Assembly: GCA_017302455.1 (NCBI GenBank)
Contig: JAFLDO010000037.1
Span: 1-48,438 of the forward strand
From: Accumulibacter sp.
GTDB lineage: Bacteria; Pseudomonadota; Gammaproteobacteria; Burkholderiales; Rhodocyclaceae
Reading direction: 5' to 3'
Length of the DNA: 48,438 nt
Both the position numbers and the translations under genes were made by a program. The notes beneath the pieces were generated by a model. That model ran no database searches. It saw nothing but the letters and a program-made list of their open reading frames with translations, and had not been told where the DNA came from. Of the stretch, positions 42,306 through 48,438 are shown piece after piece (the first letter of the stretch is position 1; every line of letters begins with the position of its first letter).

Positions 42306-44141
42306 TCATTCCATTCCCACGCTGGCCTCGATCAGGAAGAAGCGGTCGCTGCGGCGCTGGGCCTCGTTGCGATGGGTTTTGTGCTCGTTGTCGATCAGGT
42401 CGAAGTCGATCTTGGCCGCCTGCACGGCGCGGCAGGTCATGTAGGCCTTGGCTTCGGGCGCCGTCAGGTCGTCGAGGTGTTCGTTCATCAACGCGACCAG
42501 CGCCGCCTTGCGCCGGAAAAGATCGGTGCTCGACTTGAAGTCGTCCGGCTGCTCGGCCATCAGCCCCTTGGCACAGGCCGCGAAATCCTGGCTGCCACAC
42601 CAGCGCGGCAGTTTCAGCCGCCGCAGCGGACGGGCGTCGCCGCCGAGGTCCTGGTCGACTTCCAGCAGAACACGCAGGAGCTCGTCCTGATAGGTGAGCG
42701 CGTGCCGATACAGCGGAGCCTCGCAGCTGGCGCAGATCGGTTCCAGCCACGACACCAGCCATTCGAGCAGGCTGCCGCGCGAATCGCGCTGCAGCTTGAC
42801 CACCGCCAGGTCTTCGGCTTCCATGCGCGAGACCGGCACGACTGATCTGGCACAGGTCTGGGCATCCCAGGCGGCGAGCAGATCGGCGTCGCTCAGCGTC
42901 GGCTGGGCGCCCCTCGGCAGCAACTCGCCGCGCACCTGGAGACGCCGCGCAGACTCGTCATAGGCAAAGCTGATGCGGCGATAGGCCAGCGGCCAGTCGG
43001 ACAGCGAGCTGACGTTGAGCTCCAGGATCGGCCGGCTGGCGAGCGCGCGATGGGCTGCCCAGAAGCCGGTGTGCGTGTGCGCCGAGAGATACACCAGCGG
43101 GTGCTCGACCCGGTGCATGAGCTGGCGCAGGCTCGCGCGCGAGCTCAGGCTGAGCGAGCGCCAGTTGTGATGGCCGGCGAAGACCACGACATCGCCACGG
43201 GCAACGGCCTCGTCCACCCATTTGCTGACCGCCTCGACCTGGTCGGAATGGACGTGGCCACGGTCGCCGGGACTGCGTCCCAGCAGCGCGTCCCAGGCGT
43301 CTACCAACGGCCCGGCCTGGTTGGTATCGAGGCCGATGATGATCGTATCGCGCGTGGCGCCGGGAGCACGCGGCAGTTTGAGGCGCTGCGCGAGGAAGGA
43401 TTCGGCGTGCGATGGACCGTCGAACAGCTCGGCCTCGACACCGGAAAGGAAGCTCTCGGGATTCGGGTCGCGCCAGCTTATGGTGTGGCTGCCGATGGGC
43501 GGCGGGGGCTCGAGGCCCGGCTTGGGCGGAGCGACATCGTGGTGCTCGGCAATGTAGCGCGCGATGAAATCACGCTTGGTGAAGGCTTCACTGTCGGACC
43601 TGAAGCTGCCGTCGTCGACCTCCGCGCCGCGCCGGCATGCCCGGTTCCAGCGCACGGCATTGCTCCTCGAGGACTCCGCCAGGTAGGCCCCCAGCGTGCT
43701 GTAGGCGTAGATGCCGAACATCAGGCCGTCGTGGTTGCCCGGCAGGATGGCACCCGGACGCCGCGCTTCAACGAAGATGCGGCTCATCCGCTCGGCCTCG
43801 CTGCGGCACGACAGGTCGAGGACGTCGCCAAGATGCAGAAAGGGCTCGTCGGGATGGCTGTGCAGCGCCCACTCCATCAGCCGGCGGCCGAACAGCGCCT
43901 GCTCGGGCGGGCGCTGCGCGACCTCGACGTAGGCGTCGACGGCGCTGTCGTTATCGTGCATCGGGAAACCGGTCGATTGATGCTCCTGCGTATCACCGAG
44001 AGCGGTGATGGGCGTCGTCAGGGGTGTGTAGCGGCCGCCGGGATCGGCATCCGGGGGCGGCAGCGGGGGAACACCGGCGCAACCGGCAAGCAGCGCGGCC
44101 AAGAGCAGCGTGGCCAGTGAGGAAGTTGGACGGCGGATCAT
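42306..44141 (-). CDS. Lipoprotein metallophosphoesterase (calcineurin-like fold)
   Basis: 611 residues. Lipobox LLLAALLAGC; then metal motifs of the calcineurin-like fold in order: ALGDTQEHQ, HLGDVLDLS, ILPGNHDG, VFAGHHNW and YLSAHTHTGFW. The C-terminal third (from about residue 410) is a Cys-containing all-helical domain starting GELLPRGAQPTLSDADLLAA and ending FFLIEASVGME. It should sit in the outer or inner membrane, facing the periplasm, and act on a phosphoester such as a nucleotide or lipid; the substrate is unknown. It is the third gene of an operon with a phospholipase D, 11 nt after it. A shortened relative of its C-terminal domain lies at 47519-47746. Confidence 0.82.
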   Translation of the reverse strand: MIRRPTSSLATLLLAALLAGCAGVPPLPPPDADPGGRYTPLTTPITALGDTQEHQSTGFPMHDNDSAVDAYVEVAQRPPEQALFGRRLMEWALHSHPDEPFLHLGDVLDLSCRSEAERMSRIFVEARRPGAILPGNHDGLMFGIYAYSTLGAYLAESSRSNAVRWNRACRRGAEVDDGSFRSDSEAFTKRDFIARYIAEHHDVAPPKPGLEPPPPIGSHTISWRDPNPESFLSGVEAELFDGPSHAESFLAQRLKLPRAPGATRDTIIIGLDTNQAGPLVDAWDALLGRSPGDRGHVHSDQVEAVSKWVDEAVARGDVVVFAGHHNWRSLSLSSRASLRQLMHRVEHPLVYLSAHTHTGFWAAHRALASRPILELNVSSLSDWPLAYRRISFAYDESARRLQVRGELLPRGAQPTLSDADLLAAWDAQTCARSVVPVSRMEAEDLAVVKLQRDSRGSLLEWLVSWLEPICASCEAPLYRHALTYQDELLRVLLEVDQDLGGDARPLRRLKLPRWCGSQDFAACAKGLMAEQPDDFKSSTDLFRRKAALVALMNEHLDDLTAPEAKAYMTCRAVQAAKIDFDLIDNEHKTHRNEAQRRSDRFFLIEASVGME

Positions 44142-44152
44142 GGCGGGAGCAG

Positions 44153-45766
44153 TCAGTAGAGATCGACCGGAAAGGCCTTGAAGAGGACGTTCTGCATACG
44201 TTGGGACAAGCTGCGGGCCGGCTGCGACGTCAGTTCGCCGGCGCTGCTGCGCCAGCGCAGCGTGCCGTCGTCGGCGCGGATCACCTGCCAGCTGTTGTCA
44301 CCTGCCATGTCGCGCAGCATGCGTTCAGCCAGTTTTTCGGCCAGCAGCGGGCTGTCGATGAGGACCCCCATCTCGGAGTTCAGGATCTGGGAGCGCGGGT
44401 CGAGGTTCATCGAGCCGACGAAGGCACGCCGGCGATCGATCACCATCGCCTTGGTGTGCAGGCCGACGAATTCGGCGCGCAGCGGCGCGATATCCGCCAG
44501 CTCGCCACGGATCGCCGCATCCGGGCGCAGCTCGTAGAGCTCGGCGCCGGTTTCGAGGATGGGCTCACGCCATTGCTCGAAGTGGCTGTTGACCGCCGGC
44601 ACGTCATGCGAGGCAAGGGAATTGGTCAGGATTCTCACCTTGACGCCGCGCCCGGCCAGTTGCCGCAGGTCAGCCATGAAACTGGCGTCGGGGATGATGT
44701 AGGCGTTGGTGATCAGAAGTTCGCTTTTCGCCGAATGCATCAGGTGGTGAATGGCGTTCGGCATGTGGTTACTAGTCCCGGCGTCGCGCACCGGGGAGTC
44801 GGTATGCACCTCGCTGCGGCCGGCAGCCAGCATGCCCGGCAGGCCTTCGATCTCCGCCGTCCAGTCGCTGCGGCCGGCGTTGATGCTCATCAGGCTGGGA
44901 TTGGCCGTCACGGTCCCGATCGACGCGGTGCTCAATTCGCTCTCGGGCGGGATGTCGGCCCCGGGTGCCAGCCTCGGAATGGCGCGCACCCAGTCGCTGT
45001 TCCAGTAGCGGTCGAAGACCTGGCTGGCCTGCCTGGCCACCGGCCCGACGCCGAGAACGTCGAGATCGTGAAAGTTGAATTCGGGATTGAGGCCGAAATA
45101 CTCGTCGCCGAGATTGCGCCCACCGATGATCGCCACCCGGTTATCGACCACCATCTGCTTGTTGTGCATGCGCCGGTTCAGGCGCTTGAAATCACTGGCC
45201 ATGCCGACCCCGCGGCCGAACAGCGAGCGATCGTCCCACGGGTTGAAGACGCGGATCTGGATGTTCGGGTGCCGATCAATGCGTGCGAGAAGTTCGTCGC
45301 GCATCTCGACATGGGTCATGTCGTGCAGCATCGTGTTCAGGTCGTCAAACAGGATGCGCACCTTGACGCCGCGGTCGGCAGACTTGATGACGCGGTCCAT
45401 CATCAGCCGGCCCAGCGTGTCGCCGAACCACACGTAATACTGCAGGTCGATGCTGTGCGTTGCCGAGTCGATCAGCGTCAGACGCCAGAGCAAGGCGCGG
45501 TCGCTGCGTTCGAGCAGGTTGAATCCTGAGTAATCGCTCCCGTGCTTCGCCGCAATCGCCGCCTCGGCCGGGGCAAAACGGCTGTCGGCGCGCGGGGCCG
45601 CTGCCGATTCGGCTGCGGGTCTTGGCCCGGCTGGCCGGGAAACGGGCTGGGAGACGGGCTGGGAAGCGGGCTGGGAGGCGCAGCCGATCAGCCAGAGGCT
45701 GACGAGCGCAACGGCCCGGACACCCGCCGATCTCGACCCCCCGCGTCGTCGCCCGCTCGGGGTCAC
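44153..45766 (-). CDS. Phospholipase D/cardiolipin synthase-like lipoprotein (ClsC-like)
   Basis: 537 residues. Lipobox SLWLIGCAS, then a short repeat linker (ASQPASQPVSQPVSRPAGP) and two HKD catalytic motifs: HNKQMVVDNRVAIIGGRN (about residue 205) and HTKAMVIDRRRAFVGSMNLD (about 435). The pattern matches the ClsC/YmdC branch. It probably acts on phospholipids in the periplasm. The frame is open to 45982 without an ATG near the lipobox; GTG at 45766 overlaps the stop of the upstream gene as GTGA and is preferred. Second gene of the operon: hypothetical, PLD, metallophosphoesterase. Confidence 0.85.
   Translation of the reverse strand: MTPSGRRRGGSRSAGVRAVALVSLWLIGCASQPASQPVSQPVSRPAGPRPAAESAAAPRADSRFAPAEAAIAAKHGSDYSGFNLLERSDRALLWRLTLIDSATHSIDLQYYVWFGDTLGRLMMDRVIKSADRGVKVRILFDDLNTMLHDMTHVEMRDELLARIDRHPNIQIRVFNPWDDRSLFGRGVGMASDFKRLNRRMHNKQMVVDNRVAIIGGRNLGDEYFGLNPEFNFHDLDVLGVGPVARQASQVFDRYWNSDWVRAIPRLAPGADIPPESELSTASIGTVTANPSLMSINAGRSDWTAEIEGLPGMLAAGRSEVHTDSPVRDAGTSNHMPNAIHHLMHSAKSELLITNAYIIPDASFMADLRQLAGRGVKVRILTNSLASHDVPAVNSHFEQWREPILETGAELYELRPDAAIRGELADIAPLRAEFVGLHTKAMVIDRRRAFVGSMNLDPRSQILNSEMGVLIDSPLLAEKLAERMLRDMAGDNSWQVIRADDGTLRWRSSAGELTSQPARSLSQRMQNVLFKAFPVDLY
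45637..45684 (-). repeat. 12-bp tandem repeat in the PLD gene
   Basis: Four units of GGGA-x-x-CGGGCT type run head to tail, with the last one degenerate. They encode the SQPV/SQPA linker just after the lipid-anchored Cys. In-frame loss or gain would change only linker length. Confidence 0.8.
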
Positions 45767-46149
45767 CAACTGCTCCGGTCGCTGTAATGGCCATCGCGGA
45801 TGCAACCGCGGCGGTCGAAGTCGCAGGTGGACGTGTAGGCGAGATCCCGCTCGCCGCCCTGCTCGAAATATACCCGTCCCTGCCCGGTCAGCGTCCGGTC
45901 GTGGAGGATGGGGTGACGCAGGTCCAGGTCGCGGACAGCACCGTGGTCGCGTTCGAGGTGACAGCGCACTGCGCTGACGCACCCGCGCTTCAGGTAGCCC
46001 ATGTCGTCCAGCGCATGGCCGCGCGCCTGGTTGTCGTTACTCCGGCGATACTCCTCCTCACGGTCGCGATCCTCGTTCTTCCTGCGGTTGGCGGCAACAA
46101 GGCCGGTGACGGCAGCGCGGGCGATCGAAATCTGGCGTTTCCTCTTCAC
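45763..46149 (-). CDS. Hypothetical protein, first gene of the PLD operon
   Basis: 128 residues from GTG at 46149 (preceded by AGGATGGATGAATCCC). Basic, charged N-terminal part (KRKRQISIARAAVTGLVAAN then RRKNEDRDREEEYRR), then a block with paired Cys: RGCVSAVRCHLERDHGAV and a closing CDFDRRGCIRDGHYSDRSSW. No family recognised; the four Cys suggest a small metal- or disulfide-stabilised domain. It has no typical signal peptide. Its stop overlaps the PLD GTG, so the two are coupled. The start region is shared with a repeat copy before the relic at 47519-47746. Confidence 0.55.
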   Translation of the reverse strand: MKRKRQISIARAAVTGLVAANRRKNEDRDREEEYRRSNDNQARGHALDDMGYLKRGCVSAVRCHLERDHGAVRDLDLRHPILHDRTLTGQGRVYFEQGGERDLAYTSTCDFDRRGCIRDGHYSDRSSW

Positions 46150-46216
46150 GGGATTCATCCATCCTGGATGACCGGTGCCGGTCAACGGCAGCCTGCCCGG
46201 GCACCTGATTATCTCC
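46145..46216 (-). repeat. Duplicated leader region, copy A
   Basis: 72 nt, matching 47742-47813 at 63 positions by eye, same orientation. On the minus strand it runs from GGAGATAATCAG through GCCCGGGCAGGCTGC to the ribosome site and the GTGAA start of the downstream gene. Matching sequence stops almost exactly at the start codon, so what is duplicated is a leader or promoter. Confidence 0.8.
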
Positions 46217-46225
46217 CCTGCTGCG

Positions 46226-46398
46226 ATGTCTGCGCAATCCGCCAGTTCCCCCACGGCCGATTTGCCTGGATTGTGCTGGCGGCGATCAACCTGATGACGC
46301 TTGCCCTCACCCTGACCATTCAGTTACTGGCGCTCATCGCCCTCGTTCAGTTTGTACGAAGCGAGCGCCAGCCGGTAAACGCAGGCGCTACTGACTGA
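46226..46398 (+). pseudogene. Possible small membrane-protein gene with a 1-nt frameshift
   Basis: ATG at 46226 reads MSAQSASSPTAD and then hits a stop; one base frame-shifted, the next stretch reads FAWIVLAAINLMTLALTLTI then QLLALIALVQFVRSERQ, a clean membrane helix with a basic end, to a stop at 46398. Restoring one T in the run at 46261-46263 would join them into a 57-aa protein. There is no strong ribosome site. The rest of the gap to 46577 shows no gene I can support. Confidence 0.3.
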
Positions 46399-46577
46399 CG
46401 AGGTCGGCACCCGGTCGAACGACAGTTTTCGCTGCATCGACGGAATCGTGCAGGGCTTGTGATGTGGTTTGGCTTGAAACCCCGTCATGCCAGAAATGGC
46501 CCCGTGGTGGATTTCGCGGTCGTCGATCAAAACAGACCGATCTTGCCGGATGACGGTACGGCAGCCGATGCCCCGGA

Positions 46578-47522
46578 TCACTCCGGGCTGGGTTGCCAGC
46601 CCGCGATCTTCGCCTTGAGCGCGGGGATCGCGGCGGCGGCGCTGCGATAGCCCGCCATGATGGCTGCGTCACGCTGGGCGAAGCTCACCGGGTTGTCCGG
46701 TTCGAATTCCGGCCGAATGAGGATGTCGGCCTCGGCGATCTCGGCATCGCTGAGCAGGCAGCTTTGCAGCCGGAAGGTTTTGCGTACCGTGTCGAGGGCA
46801 TTGCCGCGTAGCGCTGGATGCTTGCCGCAATAGATGTCGACCGCGATGACCACGTCCGCGCCCATGGCCCTGACGAAGCGGACCGGAACGGTAGTCAGCA
46901 CGCCACCGTCGACATAGGTCCGTTCGTTGGAGTGCACGGGGATCACCACGCCCGGCACCGTTGCCGAGGTCTGGACGGCCTCCCCCGGGTCGCCATCGAC
47001 GACGAGCAGAGCCTTGCCGGCACTGAGGTCGGTCACCGTGATGCCCAGCGGCACCGGCAGTTCGCGCATGCTCCGGTGGCCGGTCACCGTACGGATCCAG
47101 GACGCGTAGGCCTGGCCATTGATGACGCCCTCGCGACTGACGACAAGATCCAGCAATTCATAGCGGCTTGCCGACTTGGCCAGTGACTCGATTTCGCTTG
47201 CGCTCAAGCCGCTGGCATAGAGGGTGGCAGCCAGGGCGCCGACGGAAGTGCCGGCGACCACGTCGGCGCGAATTCCCGCTTCTTCGAAGGCGCGCAGGAC
47301 GCCGAGATGAACGAATCCTCGCACGCCGCCGCCGCCGAAGGCGATGCCAACCCGTGGAGTGTGGTCGCCACCATGGCGTGCGACGACGGATTTGACCTCC
47401 TCGAGCGGCAAGGCCTTGAGACCATCATAGCGGTTGCTCCGGGCGCAGCCGGCGGTCTGGCCCAAGACCATCGCCGCCAGCGCGATGGTGGCGGCAAGCT
47501 GCAGGGAGCGGCGCAAGCTCAA
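46578..47522 (-). CDS. Patatin-like phospholipase lipoprotein
   Basis: 314 residues. Signal with lipobox (LGQTAGCARS), then the patatin oxyanion box FGGGGVRGFVHLGVL, nucleophile elbow GTSVGALAA and the catalytic Asp box VDGGVLTTVPV, all intact. It is likely a periplasm-facing lipase or acyl hydrolase like the RssA/NTE branch. The only good start is TTG at 47522, with GGGGATGGA before it; it overlaps the stop of the short ORF upstream (TTGA), so translation is coupled. A near relative of the metallophosphoesterase tail sits in that upstream ORF. Confidence 0.88.
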   Translation of the reverse strand: MSLRRSLQLAATIALAAMVLGQTAGCARSNRYDGLKALPLEEVKSVVARHGGDHTPRVGIAFGGGGVRGFVHLGVLRAFEEAGIRADVVAGTSVGALAATLYASGLSASEIESLAKSASRYELLDLVVSREGVINGQAYASWIRTVTGHRSMRELPVPLGITVTDLSAGKALLVVDGDPGEAVQTSATVPGVVIPVHSNERTYVDGGVLTTVPVRFVRAMGADVVIAVDIYCGKHPALRGNALDTVRKTFRLQSCLLSDAEIAEADILIRPEFEPDNPVSFAQRDAAIMAGYRSAAAAIPALKAKIAGWQPSPE

Positions 47523-47746
47523 TCCATCCCCACGTTGGCTTCGCTCAGGAAGAAGCGGTTGCTGCTCGCCTTGAAGCCGGATTTCTGGCAGCTATGGGCA
47601 TCCCAGGCGGAGAGCAAAGTGGCATCGGTCGTCGTCGGCTTGACGCCCTTCGGCATCAGCTCACCCACGCAAGGGGGCGATTTCCGCCCGTTCCCCGCGC
47701 ATCTCGGTATCCGAACGCGGTTCGGAATCTGGCTTTTCGTGTTCAC
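47519..47746 (-). CDS. Short ORF: shrunken paralog of the metallophosphoesterase C-terminal domain
   Basis: 75 residues from GTG at 47746. After a charged start (VNTKSQIPNRVRIPRCAG) comes GELMPKGVKPTTTDATLLSA then WDAHSCQKS, which corresponds to GELLPRGAQPTLSDADLLAA and WDAQTCARS of the full gene. It then jumps directly to SSNRFFLSEANVGMD, equal to the full gene's last residues (FFLIEASVGME). About 160 residues between are missing. It keeps an intact frame and couples to the patatin gene, so it may be a mere leader or a decaying gene; as an independent protein it would lack the phosphoesterase domain. Confidence 0.55.
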   Translation of the reverse strand: MNTKSQIPNRVRIPRCAGNGRKSPPCVGELMPKGVKPTTTDATLLSAWDAHSCQKSGFKASSNRFFLSEANVGMD

Positions 47747-47813
47747 GGGATTCCTCCCTCCTGGATGACCGTTGCGGGTCAGGAGCAGCCTGCCCGGGCG
47801 GCTGATTATCTCC
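47742..47813 (-). repeat. Duplicated leader region, copy B
   Basis: Partner of 46145-46216 (63 of 72 matching). It carries the AGGAGGGAGGAATCCC ribosome site and start codon of the short ORF before the patatin gene. Confidence 0.8.
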
Positions 47814-48111
47814 GCGACGGCGGCGTTTAGCAATCGGCGATAGCCTGCCAGGCTGACAGCGTGCACGCCGGATGGCAGGTCAAGGTCACGACGTCGGACC
47901 GTTCGCAGACACCCGATGACCCTCAGTCGAGCCTGTTTCTGATGCGGATGCAGCCGCTGCGTACCCACCAAACCTTCCGTTTTGCGCCACGGGAGACTAC
48001 TATTCGGCGCTCCGCCCCTGGTCTGCCGCACCCTGTCCGCGGCCATCAGCGAAGCGTAGCGACAGCGACAGCCAGCGCAAGCCACCAATCAGCGCCCTAT
48101 CAAGGAATGTG
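47814..48111. other. Intergenic region without a supported gene
   Basis: 298 nt between the divergent leader B and the aldehyde dehydrogenase. It should hold both promoters, but I see no clear -35/-10 pair. AAGGAATGTG just before 48112 is the ribosome site of the next gene. Confidence 0.5.
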
Positions 48112-48438
48112 ATGACCGAAAGCGATGAGATCCTGGCCATTCCCCTGTGGATCAATGGCCACGCCTACCTGACCATGGCGCCGGCCTTTTTTGATGTCCG
48201 CGATGTGCGGAGTGGCAAGGTGCGGCGCCGGACGCCCCTGTGCGGCGCTGCAGAAGCGCTGGCTACCGTTGAATCGGCGTGCAACGCGCTTCCGGCATGG
48301 GCTGCCCTGACGGCAGAAGCGCGAGCGACGCTGCTCGCGGCGCTGGCCGATGCGCTGGCGGGCTACGCCGAACACTTTGCCGGCCTGATCGCCGAGGAAA
48401 CCGGCAAGGATGCCGCGGCCGCGGCGGCGGAAGTGAGC
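48112..48438 (+). CDS. Aldehyde dehydrogenase family protein, N-terminal part (runs off the window)
   Basis: 109 residues are visible and the frame is open to the end. The start MTESDEILAIPLWINGHAYL is followed by the NAD(P)-dependent ALDH N-terminal pattern: FDVRDVRSGKVRRRTPLCGA, then ESACNALPAWAALTAEARAT and LAGLIAEETGKD-like sequence (here FAGLIAEETGKDAAAAAAEV). The catalytic Cys and cofactor motifs lie beyond the window, so substrate class (for example succinate semialdehyde or another acyl aldehyde) cannot be judged. Confidence 0.8.
   Translation, partial: MTESDEILAIPLWINGHAYLTMAPAFFDVRDVRSGKVRRRTPLCGAAEALATVESACNALPAWAALTAEARATLLAALADALAGYAEHFAGLIAEETGKDAAAAAAEVS

Overview
The window is high-GC (roughly two-thirds G+C by eye), densely coded DNA with bacterial operon architecture: many 4-nt ATGA/GTGA stop-start overlaps, lipoprotein signals, an RND pump and a Kdp ATPase. 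A PEP-CTERM protein, a Rieske protein of the bc1 type, a NifX-like protein and the RND/TetR set suggest a Gram-negative beta- or gammaproteobacterium. My best guess is a Rhodocyclales/Accumulibacter-like betaproteobacterium, but that is inference from gene content, not from a marker gene. No rRNA, tRNA, CRISPR array, complete insertion sequence, prophage or integrase was seen.

Layout. (1) 1-4990: a decayed TIR-domain relic, then a sigma-54 activator with a Cys-containing PAS domain, divergent from a Rieske protein, a NifX-like protein and an MBL-fold hydrolase. A near-consensus -24/-12 promoter precedes the Rieske gene. (2) 4994-6472: a RIO1-type kinase converging on a small membrane metal-dependent hydrolase. 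(3) 6655-20331: a potassium/magnesium island. On the minus strand lie a 31-aa membrane micro-ORF, kdpF, kdpA, kdpB, kdpC, a corA-like gene and kdpD. kdpE also lies on the minus strand but is cut off from kdpD by a plus-strand operon encoding a short KdpD-like kinase, a second KdpE-like regulator and Kup. KdpE-box-like direct repeats stand before both transport operons. (4) 20471-25222: a PEP-CTERM/DNRLRE protein, a LysE exporter with a Cys-containing membrane protein, and a phnD-phnE-phnC type ABC importer. (5) 25372-27339: relics of a CHAT/STAND protein, a second short copy of its N-terminus, a short repeat, and a HigBA-like toxin-antitoxin pair. (6) 27334-35427: an AarF/ABC1 kinase, then a TetR/AcrR regulator divergent from a tripartite RND efflux operon, with an AcrR-like palindrome in the promoter. 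(7) 35581-41289: an HDOD protein, a GH63-like glucosidase and an IMP-dehydrogenase-like enzyme with an unusual catalytic loop. (8) 41637-42290: a lower-GC yefM-yoeB pair bounded by what looks like an integron attC site, probably a lone cassette. (9) 42306-47813: two minus-strand operons of lipoprotein hydrolases (metallophosphoesterase, phospholipase D, patatin) that share a duplicated leader and a shortened paralog. (10) 48112-end: the start of an aldehyde dehydrogenase.

How it fits together. The centre is ion homeostasis: a high-affinity K+ ATPase, a Kup carrier and a CorA channel, each close to a KdpD/KdpE-type sensor system, so cross-talk between two paralogous two-component systems at one locus is plausible. 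The edges hold envelope functions and remains of defence or conflict genes (TIR, CHAT-STAND, two toxin-antitoxin systems). All functions are read from motifs; no database search was run.
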